Shown here piece after piece: positions 1 to 63,080 of a DNA stretch of 64,000 nt. Source of the stretch: Metridium senile (Eukaryota > Cnidaria > Anthozoa > Actiniaria > Metridiidae); the NCBI GenBank assembly GCA_949775045.1, contig OX459109.1, positions 3,289,475-3,353,474 on the forward strand. The letters are read 5' to 3'. The notes under the pieces were generated by a model. That model had not been told where the DNA came from, searched no databases, and worked only from the letters and a program-made list of their open reading frames with translations. Made by a program: the position numbers and the translations under genes. The stretch's first letter is position 1; the number at the start of each line of letters is the position of its first letter.

Positions 1-50136
<50,136 letters not shown>

Positions 50137-51380
50137 AACTAGATGACACAAAGCCCGTTAACACTAAAGCAATTTGAAAGGCGTAGTAGGCGTAGTTAGT
50201 AGTTTTCTCTTTGATATATCTTTTGTTTGCATTTCAAAAGACTTCGTAAAACTTATCTTGTAGGAGGGAATACACCCAAGCATTTAGTCTTTTTAGTAGT
50301 TTTATCGCTGCTTTTTCGCCGCAACTTCGAATATGGGTGGCATGAGTAGCCTAGACGTTCGAGTCCCGGCTCGGGCATGGATTATATGTGAGTTGAGCTC
50401 GCTTGATGTGTTTCTCCCTCCTATGTCACAAGGGTTTTTCTCCGGGTTATCCGGTTTTCCTCCATATCCGCAAAAATAAAAACATGCGAGTCGAGTTGTG
50501 TGCAAAGTATTTAACGTAGAGGTAGCGCGTGTGAGTGAGTCTCCCCGATTAGTAGGGCACATGATTGGTGTCTAGCTAGAAGATTGAGATGTTAAAACAT
50601 TTATTTATTCATTTTTATGCTCGACATTTTATAGAAGACAGAAAATTGCAGCGATTTGAACTAAAATTCGAGCATGTTCAAAGTTGCGGTGACAAAGATG
50701 CGATCAAATCGCCATTGATATCGCTGCTTGTATTGCGTCAAGAAAGGGCTATTTAAAGACTCATTATCACTTACCAGGATGGATTGCGTTATTTATTTTG
50801 ATTTGAGTGTTATAATACATTCACAGTCAGTCGTATTACAAGAAAACAAAACGCTAAACGATTTAGTAAGAGCGTAAATACCCACGGCTCACACCGTAAA
50901 ATATATCGCAATGTCTGAATGTGCGATTTTCATCGTCCTCGAAATTCAGTCTTTCGCGCAGTGCATGCTGGTAAGTACTATGGGTCTTAATTTTCAAGCT
51001 AGCGACTGCATGGATGCAAGCATTGGACTGCAAAACTTCTCTTTTTTAAGCAAAAATTCGAGACTTATGGGAGTAAATAAAAGTTGATTTCGGCCTTGAT
51101 AAATAGTTATCTTATAATTGCATCAATAAAAAAACACATACAGAATTAAGAAGAATACTATCTAAAATTTGTATTACTATTATTTATAATTTATACCTTT
51201 GTAACTTTACACTATAAGCACTGTTTGTTAATGCAGAAAAAATAATAATTACATAAATGCTTTCATAGTTCTTCAAGGGGAGTCCCCTAAGTTTAATACT
51301 ATGATGCGATAGAGTTTTGTAACCCTGGAAATGCACATGCATATTTCAAATAATTAAAATAAAAATAAATCACTTGTTCA
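50137..51380. other. Post-gene stretch, mostly unassigned
   Basis: Contains the SINE copy at 50325-50600. I do not see a clear gene or a confident polyadenylation signal within about 200 bp of the stop. The rest (50600-51380) shows nothing I can assign. Confidence 0.4.
50325..50600 (+). mobile_element. tRNA-derived SINE copy
   Basis: GACGTTCGAGTCCCGGCTCGG (B box), ATGGATTATATGTGAGTTG, GGGTTTTTCTCCGGGTTATCC and GGTAGCGCGTGTGAGTGAGTC are shared with the copy at 47955. Confidence 0.78.
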
Positions 51381-51384
51381 ACGT

Positions 51385-51660
51385 CTCAATCTTTTTTGCT
51401 GGACACGTGTGCCCTACTAATGGGGGAGACTCAGACACACACTCACTACCTCTTCGTTAATTATTTTGCACACAACTCGGCTCATGTCATACGTTCATTT
51501 TTGCGGAGGGAGGTATTTAAAAACCAAATAACCCGGACTAAAAACCCTCGTGGCATAGGAGAGAAGAACAAATCAAACAAACTCAACTCACATATAATCC
51601 ATGCCCGAGCTGGGACTTGAACCTGGGCCATAGCGGTGAGAGGAGGTCACCCATGCCACC
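51385..51660 (-). mobile_element. tRNA-derived SINE copy (minus strand)
   Basis: Read on the minus strand it carries GGTTCAAGTCCCAGC (B box), ATGGATTATATGTGAGTTGA, CCACGAGGGTTTTTAGTCC and GAGTCTCCCCCATTAGTAGG. Confidence 0.78.
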
Positions 51661-51689
51661 CAAAGTATCAAAACAATTTTAATCAATAT

Positions 51690-52005
51690 AATAAGCATCC
51701 AGCGTCTTTTAAAATGGGGCAAAAGGGCCATTAGGATTAAAATGATGAGTCCAGTGTCTTAAGAATAGGGCAAAAGGGCCATTAACATGAAAATGATGAA
51801 TTCAACTTCTTTAAAAATAGGGCAAAAGGGCCATAAGGATTAAAATGATGAATTCAGCTTTTTAAAAATAGGGCAAAGAAGCCATTAACATGAAAATGAT
51901 AAATTCAGCGTCTTGAAAAATAGGGCAAAATGGCCATTAGCAATAAAATGATGAATTCAGCTTATTTAAAAATAAGGCAAAATAGCCATTAATTAGGATT
52001 ATAAA
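51690..52005. repeat. Tandem repeat, about 6 units of about 55 bp
   Basis: The unit GGGCAAAAGGGCCATTAGGATTAAAATGATGAATTCAGC...AAAATA recurs with point changes from about 51715 to 52000. Some units have CATTAACATGAAAATGA in place of GGATTAAAATGA. Confidence 0.9.
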
Positions 52006-52007
52006 AT

Positions 52008-53965
52008 TCATGAAGAATTAATGAGCAATTGACAAAAGAATTCACGTCCGTGACAGAGGTTGTAAATCTCATACAGATTTCGTCCTGATTTGCATAAGTT
52101 TCAACTTGAATTTTCTCGGCTAGATTTACATATATCTTGACAATTTTAGTAAAATATGAAAGAACTAACGTTGGACTTTCATAAGTTCTATACAATATTC
52201 GCGTCCGATCTGTATCCGATATACAACGGCTCGTCTTCGACTCGCCGTTGTATATCGGATACAGATCGGCCGCTCATATTGTATATATTACTTAAAATAA
52301 TGTATCTTGAGTATTAGATCTTATTCAGATTCTTTTTTATTCTTGGAATTGATAAACTTTAAATTCAAGTTACAATAGACCTAATGGTCATTCTAGCCTC
52401 TACCGCAGGAAATTCCTTTTTTTCTCCCCTGCACCCTCCCCCTCGTGCTCATTTTTTGTATCTTCGTTCCCAGACCCTACAGAGAGGTACCTGCGAAGGA
52501 GGCTACGGTCATTCTAAGCATTCCTACTTAATTATTAAAACTTATATAAATGCAAATAAAAAATATTGTATATATTGTATTGTCTTGAAATGTACGTATA
52601 TGATTGAAATATTGAGTTATTCAAGGACCGACTCCAGGAGACGAGAACTTGCTTTGAAATTGACCACTTAATGGTGAATTTATTAAAAACTGATGACATT
52701 TTGTTGATTTCAATCCCTTAAAGCTGAAGTACGACTTTACGATCTACTTGGCAGATGATTTTATATTAACAGATTAAAGGCAAGTAAAAATATCCTTCAA
52801 AAGAAGAGAGACACTTTACGTAATGAGCATGTTTGGGCGTGAACCCTTAAAGATACACAAGGTAAATTGTATTAAGCTTAAAAGAAGCACCGATCATCCA
52901 TACCACTTTTACAATTAAAGGGAGCACTGACAAACCCGGAATTAATGTTATTTTTGAATTCCAAATTGCCAAGCTATATCTTAAGCAATCGCTGTCCAAT
53001 CGACGCTGCCATCAAATAGATGCCAGCAAATCTAAGAAATATCGTTTTGTCCTCTGTTGACCAGAGGATGCAGCTAGTATTAAAACCCCAAAAGTATGCA
53101 TTATAGCAACGGTCAGGGATTCACGTGCCCAATTTTCCACAAAGTTGTTTTTGGGTTTTCGTGACCGGCTATGATGTCTAGTTTAAACATACATATTACG
53201 ATAATGTTGATTTCTCAATAAAATATGTTATCTTGGGCGAGGTGACCAACCAGCATATGCGTCAAGTGTTGTGTAGTGTCTATTAACTATATGGTTTTTT
53301 TGCCCAAAATATGTCGCTATCTAGTAAATAATTTTACGTCGGGTGTTTACTAGAAAAGACGAGGGGGAGGGTAATATTTGTGCAAGGAATTATAGATATA
53401 GTTACAACTTATCGAAGGTCGCCTGCGTGTTATATTTATTCTGCATATTTTTTAAAACCTGTGTGAGGTTTGAGCCGTTGATTTAATTAAGCTCTCAGAT
53501 TTTTAATTTTTGTCTATCCACAGGTAGTACTATTATTAACAGATTGACCATCGTTTTCAATCTTTTTTCACGAACTGTAATTGAAAAATGCTTTTGAAAA
53601 CTAAAGATGGTGTTCAATACCACTGACGCCAAAGAGGTGCATCTCGAGTGGAATTTTTTCGAAAAGAAAAACATTGAAACAGCGTCTAACACATTAATTT
53701 CATAGCAGATATCACCTGTAACTCTGTTGTTAGATAATTTTTAGCATTTCCAAACAATTTTATTTAAAAGCGTTAATAACTGAGATCGATGAAGTGCGCT
53801 AAGGATTTTAATTTAAAAATCGTTAAATTATTATGATATGACGATATTATCAAACACACTCAAATATATATTGAACAATTTATTTCTTCAAAAGGTGGTA
53901 AACATTATAGGGCATGCGCATGCATGCTTTCAATATGACATGAATAATTTATCAAACATACAAAA
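52008..53965. other. Intergenic, no gene seen
   Basis: It holds the palindrome at 52208-52267. Otherwise no reading frame or repeat is recognised. Confidence 0.4.
52208..52267. repeat. Perfect hairpin, 24-bp arms
   Basis: GATCTGTATCCGATATACAA continues CGGC, and the same bases in inverted order follow the loop (TCGTCTTCGACTC). A stable hairpin of unknown origin. Confidence 0.85.
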
Positions 53966-53970
53966 TATCA

Positions 53971-54261
53971 TCCTCGGGAACCCAGGGGTAATCTTCTGTC
54001 ACTCGTTTCTCGTGATAAACGGCTCTGGGAACGTAGTCTGTTAGGAGCTTGTTCCGGAAGTCAACATTCAGCTCTTTCCTGATTCGTCGACCTTATTAGG
54101 TCGACCAATGAAAATCAAGATAACCATTCAAAGAATAACGATGTTAAATATGTTTGAATTTTGACTTCCAGAACAAGCTCCAACAGACTACGTTCCCAAG
54201 GATATTTATTCAGGGAGCGAGAAACGAGCGACAGAAGATTACCCCTGGGTTCCCGAGAATG
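53971..54261. repeat. Foldback element, about 290 bp
   Basis: CTCGGGAACCCAGGGGTAAT and GGGAACGTAGTCTGTTAGGAG at the left pair with inverted matches near 54185-54260. An AT run follows at 54268-54283. Confidence 0.75.
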
Positions 54262-55240
54262 ACAATATATATATATATATATTGAACAGTTTTATTTGGT
54301 TTTATTATTCGCCTATTCTCAGGGTACGTGTGAAATAAAGCACGTGATTCAGGATCATTAGGAAAGGAGCAAAGCTTTAAACTTCCAAAACATATCAACG
54401 ATCGTTTCCAGCTGAAAATATCGAACGGAAAATATGAATATAATATCTTAATTAATTACAAATTATGCAGCTGATCGATGAGAAAAATCTGGCAAACCAA
54501 ACCGTTTGGACCCCTCCCCTATAGAGGTCAAATCCCGGTGGTGTCAGTGCTCAATTTGACTGTCCAAAAGGTATGAATTATTGGTGCTTCTTTAAGGGTT
54601 GAGAGTATATAGCGTGTGTACCTTTTAGGGTTCTCGCCCCAATGTAAAGTGACACTTTTCCTTTAAGAGTCATTTAATTATAATGGTTATAAATGTGTGG
54701 TTGATTGGTCATTTCTAAATTAGCTCTTTAATTGCAGGTATTCTACACAGATGGTTCAAAGTCGAAAAATACTTTTGTAAAACAAAATTGCTCAGTTGAA
54801 TCACTTGAATGAGAAATTTCGTGTTTGAATTTGAATAACAATGATCAATTGAATTGAAACTATACGCAGTTTAAGACTTTCATTATTTGTACCTGAAAAC
54901 GTTGTGCCAATTTCCAATCAATTGTTTGTCTTGAAAATAAATAAATTATTTTTATCTACAATTTTTTTTTTAAATGAGCAATATATAGCAGCATACTATA
55001 CAAGCTTCACATTACTCTACAAAGTCGTCCCTCCGTTGGAGTACGTAATAAACGTATCAAGAGATTTCAATTTCATGCCTTTGCCTGAGTAAAAGGAGAA
55101 AACTTGCACACCGTATAAAAGGTCGTACTGAATCAACTCACCACTTGAGTGTACTGACATTTTGTATAGTAACCATCAGTCTTTTTGGCATAACGTTCAT
55201 TTCTAGCTAGCTCAGTCATTAAGAATTGAACTGGCTAAGA

Positions 55241-56237
55241 ATGATCATGTTTAATAACACGACTACAAGAAATATCACAAATGCCTCGCACATTATTGAT
55301 AGCATTGACTGCAAGTACCACGACAGGCCGTTCGACCTAAATTCATCTCGATTGTTTCATAAGATGGTCATCCTAGTGCCCGGTGGATTTGGCATCATGG
55401 CCAATATGTCATAGTCCTAGCTGTAAAGTACACTGTCAAAAGAAACCTCCATCATTTAATCATCAACATGGCTGTATCAGATACATTGCTCATCGTCATT
55501 CAATCTATTATAGAACATGGATTCTTTTATTTTTTTTGGCATTCTGATATTTTACAATTTTTCCAATTTGTTTACCTAATGGCTATGCTAGTTTCAACAG
55601 TAACTCTCTTTATCATAAGCATTGAACGGTTTAAAGCAACTTGGTTTACAGTTCTGAGAGTAAGGCCTTACTCCTTCAAACGGTGTCTCGTGGTAATCGC
55701 ATTCTGATGGGTCAGCTCCATGGGTTTCTCACTACACAGACTAATATTTTATACCGACCACGAATCAAATATTGAAATCTACTTGGGTTGCGTGCACTCT
55801 GCGTATGTGGGGATTCTATTTGTGTCAATTCTTATACTCAGTTCTCTCACACTTCACACACTCTCTCGTCAACTAGCCTTCCAAATCCATGTCGCTAACC
55901 AGGACCAAGTAAGGTGTGGCAAGAGAATCAGATACACTGTAAGAATGGTGCGATGTTCCTTACTGCTTTACTCAATCTGTTTTCTTCCTTCAATTCACTC
56001 TGCCTTAATACACTTTATAGTTTAGAAGCTCTGGAGTTGATAGAAAGTATCGAGGAACCATACTGCATTGATTGGAGTATAATACGATATGTAGTATTTG
56101 CTGTTTTGCCTGTTATCAATTGTTCTCTCAGCCCATGTGTTTACTTTCTTTGTCTCCCTGACTTTCGAGCAATAGCAAAGGATGTACTATGTAGAAAGGC
56201 ACAACCCTCTGACAGAAGACAAAACAATATTTCATAG
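55241..56237 (+). pseudogene. Rhodopsin-like GPCR pseudogene, single exon
   Basis: A likely start MIMFNNTTTRNITNAS at 55241 has N-glycosylation sites. The frame breaks near 55411 within TM1-TM2, where the neighbouring frame continues IVLAVKYTVKRNLHH and MAVSDTLLIVIQSI. A TGA stop at 55705-55707 interrupts the TM4 region, after SIERFKATWF (DRY-like ERF). A third frame change near 56020 precedes VVFAVLPVINCSLSPCVYFL (TM7, S-P-x-x-Y). The tail ends at 56235-56237. Order and helix spacing fit a class A peptide or amine-type receptor of the kind that expands in cnidarians. Three disruptions indicate it is dead. Subfamily cannot be assigned. Confidence 0.82.
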
Positions 56238-56452
56238 ATTTGCTGGCATAGATTGAATATGTACAGCGATTACTTATCTTTATTGTCCAAGGCTTCGCCG
56301 ATAGCTTGGCAATTTCGAATTCAAAACGAACGAAAAGAAATTATGAGCATATGAACTATTTCAAAATGTACTATAGTTGTCGTTTGCCATTTCAAAATAA
56401 TTGATAATACCTTTTAATTTAGTCATTTCAATACAATAAGAAATTATGCATA

Positions 56453-56750
56453 AGCTTTCACTATTGGTAGACTTTAGTAAAGCCTTCGACAGTATTGATC
56501 GACATTTATGAGACCTTACCCCTTGTGACAAAGCAGGGAGTACCTCAAGGCTCAATACTGGGACCTTTCTTTTTTAACATGTAGGTTAATGATTTACCAT
56601 TAAAACCACTTGTGACAAAGCATGGAGTACCTCAAAGCTCAATGCTGGGACAATTCTTTTTTTAACATGTAGTATAGGCTAATGATTTACCATCCATTTG
56701 TGAGATTTGTCGAGTCCTATATATGGATGACTACAAATTATACATTCATA
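56453..56750 (+). pseudogene. LINE reverse-transcriptase fragment with internal duplication
   Basis: LSLLVDFSKAFDSIDRHL (motif A) is followed, with a deletion, by VTKQGVPQGSILGPFFFN (motif B), then a second, degraded copy of the B block (VTKHGVPQSSMLGQFFF) about 90 bp later, and YMDDYKLYIH (motif C). The duplicated block lies within about 180 bp, and stop codons interrupt the frames. It is a CR1/Jockey-like RT relic. Confidence 0.8.
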
Positions 56751-58161
56751 TCCTATTCACTCCAAAAGGCCTGGAAAACCAAGGCATGATCGTAGCAGTC
56801 TTTTTCAATTTCCAGTTGTATAATGAGTAACAGTGAACATGGAATGAGAATTATAAAATCTATGTTCATAATTAATGTACTCATAATACACTATAAAAAA
56901 TTACTCGATTCTGATTGGACGCGGGAGGAGTACAATTAAATCGTAAATTGTACTCTGCAGAGTTCCAATTAGTTTTTCAGTATATATTATACATAAAAAT
57001 CGCACGATCTTCTCGTACAATTTGTAATTAATAGATACTCGTGATAATTTGAAAGTTATCAAATTGGACTCGCCTAAAATAATCGTTAAATTTCGAAAAA
57101 CTTTTAAGAGAAGATTTCTGTAAATACCATGCAAACACGGCAACACTCAAAAAATCGATTTTGCTCATATTTTAACCATAGGTAGCCCTCAACATGAAAC
57201 AGATCATGATGCCTTTAGTTAAGAAAAATATTGCATATTTTACGAGAAAATCGCGAAAAACGAAATTGCGTCAAATCGCTGCTCCGAGACGCTAATTTAT
57301 ATGTCAACTTTGACGGCCCCGTATGGCAAAATTAATTACTTTAATGACTCCAAACTTTCATAATATTGTTTTCTGTCATCTTAGCGTTAAACGCAAGCTT
57401 TTATAGAAATATCCAGTTATTTAAAGATATTATTCTAATTATGTTTTTATGTCATACTTTTCGCCTTAGAAAAAGTAGGGTAAAACCAAAAAAATATTTT
57501 ACTATGTGCAGCACAAACTTTTTCAATAATAATTTGGATTCTGAATGTTAAGGTATTAAATATATAGCTGTGAAAACTTCAGCTTGGGTAAATGTAATTG
57601 AAAGAAGTTATTGAGCTGCGAACTTTCACAAAATCTTGCTTATTATGGATAAGTGTACTGTCGACTAATTCACATTCAATTTGTCAAGTCGCTGACGTAA
57701 TTTGCATAAAGCAATCTTCGTTTTCAATATACCAAGCTCAAATCGAATAATGGAAACAAATTTCGAAAACTAAACAATAGTGAGTTCTACGTGTTCACGA
57801 TTCAGGTGTTTTGACTGTAATAATGTGAATAAAATTGTGAGTACGCCAATTAGTACTTCATTTTAGTCGTTGAATTTGCAAATTATTTATCTACTGCTTT
57901 TTTAATTATTTTATTTATAGCTAAAATAAATAGAACACAATAAGCAAAAAACACACACACAAACACACAGAGGAGAGGAACGGATTAGAGAGGAGGGAGA
58001 AACAGCAAAAATAAATAGGGAGAAAAAAGAGAGAAAAGAAAAAGAGAGGTAGAAAGAGATAATAATTTATTTATTTAATAATTTATTCTTTAGTTTTAAG
58101 TGTCAATTCAATATAATACTTAAAATTCTTCGTCTATAAACCTGTCGTCCGTCTTACTATA

Positions 58162-58845
58162 CTCAAGTACATTAAGGCCTGGGACAGGCCTAATTTCAGA
58201 TAAAACGAAATATTTTCGATTTTTTCGTGAAAACAATCCAAAAGGCAACAAAACTTTCAGATAACCTTATTTCCATTTAGTGGGATCTTTTTGTGTTGCT
58301 TTTGGGCAATACCACTGATTACATGGTGAGTCACGTGACTTTTTAATATTCAAATTTTCAAATATTCCTCCGGTAGTGAGTTCAAAACGTATCGGAGAAG
58401 TAAATACTTTAAGTTATTTCTCATCTGCATTGCTTTTCAACAGTGTCTTGGCTCGTTGAAAAAGTAAACTGCTTTAAGGGGTTGTTATGCAAAAAAGGTC
58501 ACGTGACTTCACATATGCCCATTTATCTCGTTACCTAAAAGTCAAAGGTCGTCAGCTAAGACAGTATCATATATTTATTAGTGAGAACTATCGTTTGTTG
58601 CCGAAAATTTTGTTTCAGCAGCTTTCTCCACCACCGGAGAGAGCTTTTTATGTTTAGTCATGTGACCTAGCCTGTGACGTCACTAATTATCAAAAAAGGC
58701 CATAGAAAAGTTGAGGTCGTTGAGTTCCATCATATTACCAAAAATAAAATTTATCGAGGAACATTAAGGCAGTTAAATGTTATTTTTTAGTTTTTAGCTA
58801 TATATAGTGAGTCCTCTTGTTATCCCAGGCCTTAATGTACTTGAG
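58162..58845. mobile_element. Non-autonomous DNA element, copy 2 (684 bp), inverted relative to 29491-30168
   Basis: Ends CTCAAGTACATTAAGGCCTG / complement, with flanking TA at each side (possible TA target duplication). The body aligns with the copy at 29491-30168 in reverse. Confidence 0.88.
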
Positions 58846-59447
58846 TACCTCCTTGAAATGTTGTTTTTATACATGCAAAGTTGGCGTTTTTATGGTTTTC
58901 TTTTTCTATTAGTTTGTGAACACCACCAAGATAGCAACGTTTCAAGGTTAGTAATCGGGGTAGCTTTTAGTTTTTCCCGTTTCAAGTATATTTTTTCGAT
59001 GCTTTTCTGTGACATAAAGAGATTGGTGGAATGAAATACGTGACCATGTCCTGCAAAGGGCCTTTTATTGAACTATAAGGTCTTATTGGCCTGATTAATA
59101 TTATAATATTATTTGGACGGATTTGTATTGAAAAATTGTGAGTAGCACATAGTAAAATATGTTTTTGTTTTTGCCCTACTATTAACAAGGCAAAACGTTT
59201 CACATAGAAAAATATATAGAATAATATCTTCAATTAACTAGATATTTTTGTAAATTCTTGACTTTAAACTTAAGATGACAATAAACAACATTAAGAAGTT
59301 TTGGAGTCATTAAAGTAATTAATTTTGTCATACGAGGCCGTCAAAGTTGACAGAAAAATTAGGATCTCGATCGAAGCAGCGATTTGACGAAATGTTGTTT
59401 TTCGCGATTTTCTCGTAAAACATACAATATTTTTCAAAACTAATTAC

Positions 59448-59620
59448 AGCGCAACGCGTAAAAGTATGGCCACTGATAATGTATTCGCATACTTCTGTCT
59501 CGCAATCGATCCAATCAGCGACAAGATAACACAATCCTACAACGCTGATTGGATCGATGGCGAGACAGAAGTATGCGAATACATTATCAGTGACCATACT
59601 TTTACGCGTTGCGCTGTAAA
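59448..59620. repeat. Long near-perfect palindrome, arms about 75 bp
   Basis: GCGCAACGCGTAAAAGTATGG ... CGATCCAATCAGCG reads back as CGCTGATTGGATCG ... CCATACTTTTACGCGTTGCGC, with a short spacer near 59530. It sits within the inverted-repeat cluster. Confidence 0.9.
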
Positions 59621-60065
59621 ATGTAAACATTGCTTAGGTTTTACTGATTTTATTTGATAGCATTTTGCTGTTAAAAAGAAGGAAAATGTGATTATTTATG
59701 CAAATTACGTCCGCGACTTGACAAATTGAATGTGTTATCCGACAGTACACTTATGCATAATAAGCATGATTTTGTGAAATTCGCAGCTCAATAACTTCTT
59801 TCAATTACTGATTTACCCAAGCTGAAGTTTTCACAGCTATATATTTAATACCATAACATTCAGAACTCCGATTATTAATGAAAGATTTTGTGCTGCACAT
59901 AGTAAAATATGTTTTTGTTTTTACCCTACTTTTTATAAGGTGAAAAGTATGACATAGAAAAATAAATATAACAATATCTTTAAGTAGCTGGATATTTCTA
60001 TAAAAGCTTGAGTTTAAGAGTGACTGTCAGTAAGAACCAGTCATATCGTGGCAAAAGTCGATTCA

Positions 60066-60735
60066 TCGATTTTGTTCATATTTTGCAGTTCGATACCCTA
60101 TCATGTTATAAGAACTCCTGTGAACTTAGTTTTTAAAAATTTGTTTTCGTTTGGGAGAAATTTGAATTATTATGCGAGAAGGCAAATATGCTAATTCGAC
60201 GACTCTGAAATAGAGACCACTCGGTGATCTCGTGCACAAAATACAAACAATATTTAACCTTTATAACCTAATAATCTTTAAATATGGTATCTCTATATGC
60301 CTCATAGCGTATTTCAGACTTGTAGCTTTAACGATGAATTTTTGGCAGAATTTTGTTCAGGACACTGTTTGCATGAGCTAAAAAATACCCTCAAAACTGC
60401 CGCGAATTAAACTATGTTCGATATAACGGAATAGTTTGATATTCACTGTGTGTGAAGTTAAGATAATTTCTTAATATACTGCCGAAAAAAATTGCTAGGT
60501 TTTTATGTTTTGAAGTTGTTACAGTCGATCTAAGTTGGCTAAAATGGCTGTTTTTACGATCATTTTTGCATAATTAGCAACGATATGAGCGTCAAAACAA
60601 TAATACTATTTGCAACAATCTTGTATAAACCGTATTTAACATCAGCAATGAGTCAATTTGTATTCCTTATTGTAGTTAGAGCAATATTTATTCCAACTCG
60701 ATATAAATCATGTATTTTCGGGGTTTTGATCGTTT
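60066..60735. repeat. Large inverted repeat, left arm
   Basis: CGATTTTGTTCATATTTTGC... to GGGGTTTTGATCGTT is matched in inverse by 63325-64000. The arms enclose about 2.6 kb with LINE tails, a TIR element and the (ATT)n array. Confidence 0.9.
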
Positions 60736-61329
60736 CGTTTATACGTTTTGTTTATACAAAGCCAATTATATGCGCGTGCGAGTGTTACTAAAAATAGATA
60801 TGGCAAGACTTTTAGATACTACCCTTTGAAATACTAAAATGAATCTGATAGAAGTCATAAAAATTATTATATAATGAGACTCACAACACAATTCCTTCAA
60901 TATAGAAAAATTAGATAATAGTAGAATAGAATAGTAGTAGTGTTTTTGGATAGAAGATAGATATACCTGTAGTTGTTCTTTGAGAGCAGATTGTCTAATA
61001 TCCCATCTATAAAGTCTACAAAATGAAATTTACAAGATAATAACCGACCTTTTGTCTGATAAAAAACTCCAGTATAAATGTTTTATTTTATATCTTTTGT
61101 AAGAAACGAAACACAGATTCGAGTTTATTTTAGCAACTTGTCACATAATGCGATGCTTATATATACAAATAATACAGTACTTCTAATGCCCAGTATTGAA
61201 TTTGATTGATAGCCAATAATTAATAAATCATGTTCAGAGCCTAAGCTAGACTGAAAAACAACAAGGACAACATGGAAACTTGTTGTTCATTTAAGCTCTC
61301 CATGGCCAGGCGCCTATCTATGTAAATGA

Positions 61330-61540
61330 TATTATTAATGTATATACACCAACACGCACATTAAGGTCAGCTGGACGAAACCTATTACAAATTCCAAAAA
61401 CCAATACAAAAACATACGGGGATAGAGCATTTTCCGTGGCATCTGCCCGATTATGGAACTCTTTACCAGATGACATTAGAATAATTGACTCTCTTAATAT
61501 TTTTAAATCTAAACTAAAAACATTTCTTTTTAATCTTTGA
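61330..61540 (+). pseudogene. C-terminal end of a LINE protein
   Basis: Reads YTPTRTLRSAGRNLLQIP, TYGDRAFSVASARLWNSLP, then IFKSKLKTFLFNL and a stop at about 61541, a typical C-terminus of Jockey/CR1-type RT proteins. A 3' end with AATAAAGTTTTATTATTATT at about 61727-61750 follows. Confidence 0.82.
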
Positions 61541-61896
61541 TTTTAGATCTAGTCCGTTAGTAGTGTTTATCTTATTCTTCCCATAACTATATTATATTAT
61601 TCTATTTTTATTGTCTATATACTAACATTTTTATTCTAGTGCATATATATTTATTTTATGATTCATTAGTTAATTTACGTTATTTTTTAGATTGTAAAAG
61701 CATTGAGACTTTGTGGAATGCTTCTAATAAAGTTTTATTATTATTATTATAAGTCTCTATCCAATGGACAGTGTGGTGTCAATAGAAACGAATTAAATAG
61801 TTCCTTTGCTATCACCTTTACGCAAACAAGGCAACGGATAACCTTTCCGACAAAATAAAAATGATCGTTTTTGTTTGACACACGGGAGTAGGGTAA

Positions 61897-62172
61897 AGCC
61901 TGGTTTTCACTACCGACTCAACGCAAGCGCAAACGCAAGCGCAAGCACAAGCATGTGAAAACGAGACGTGAATAAGCGCAAGCGCAAACAAACTATTCAC
62001 TAGTGCCACGCGCAAGCACAAGCGCAAGAAAAAAGGAATTTTTTTGATATCTTGCGCTTGCGCTTGCGCTTGCGTTATCACTGCGTCAAACGGTTTTCAC
62101 GACGAAATAAGGTCTCTTGCGCTTGCGCTTGTGTTTGCGCTTGTGCTTGCGTCGCTAGTGAAAACTAGGCTT
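61897..62172. mobile_element. TIR element with GCAAGC repeats, about 276 bp
   Basis: AAGCCTGGTTTTCACTA and the inverted TAGTGAAAACTAGGCTT are its ends. The interior is built of GCAAGCGCAAGCGCAAAC-type repeats in both orientations. Confidence 0.85.
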
Positions 62173-62639
62173 AAGTGTTGCTTTTTCTGCCGCCTTTGAA
62201 GTCATTTCTGTAACAGTGGTACCTCTATTAAGCGTCGCCCTCTAATAGGCGGACACAATAAAAAGTCCCATTGTTTTTCCTCACTAAATACTCTTTATTT
62301 TGACGAGTCGCGAGTAGATAAACGAGAGATACCAATACAAAAAAAAAACGGACTTTGAGAAAGTCTAAACGGCAATGCTCAAAATTAATGTATTTTCTTT
62401 TATTTAAAAGACACAGATTTATTAAAATAACCGATAAGTAACGTACCCTGCCATTTCCATCCTTTATATGTAGACTTATGCCGGACCTTTATTCATCGGC
62501 CAACATCTATTAAGCGGCCACTTTGAAAAGTACCTAGGATGACCGTTTAAAAGAGATACCACTCAATCTCTTGAATATTGTACAAATTTCAACAAAAATA
62601 ATATTAAGTTTGACGTCAACGGCGGAAAACACAACACTT

Positions 62640-62770
62640 AGGGACTTATGCAGCAAGTCTTTGGAACAAACTTCCTGAACAAATGAAATTAGCTGAATCG
62701 CTGTCGACATTTAAATCGAAATTGAAAACACACTTATTCAGAAAAGCTTACTTCACTGACTGTGTATGAA
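62640..62770 (+). pseudogene. C-terminal end of a second LINE protein
   Basis: TYAASLWNKLPEQMKLAESL and FKSKLKTHLFRKAYFTDCV then stop (62770). Related to but distinct from the tail at 61330. A 3' untranslated region follows, ending in the (ATT)n array. Confidence 0.82.
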
Positions 62771-62943
62771 CACCCAACTTTGATTAACTATTCAATATTA
62801 AATAATTTATTATTATATATATAAAAACAAACATTTTAACATAGTCATAATGTAAATATATATTAATTAGCATATAAATAGAAACATTTTTTTCAATTTT
62901 TGTAACCGCATTGAGCATTGTAAATGCGGAACAAAGAACGTCA

Positions 62944-63080
<137 letters not shown>

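Larger units (their letters stand above)
57150..60070. repeat. Inverted-repeat family cluster
   Basis: 57395-57720 matches, in inverted orientation, 59690-60012 (both containing AGTAGGGTAAAAAC, TATTTTACTATGTGC, TATTAAATATATAGCTGTGAAAAC). 57296-57490 also matches, inverted, 59120-59345. A third, more diverged relative is thus present. The interior contains the TIR element at 58162-58845 and the hairpin at 59448-59620. Related sequences are probably pieces of one non-autonomous element family. Confidence 0.75.
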
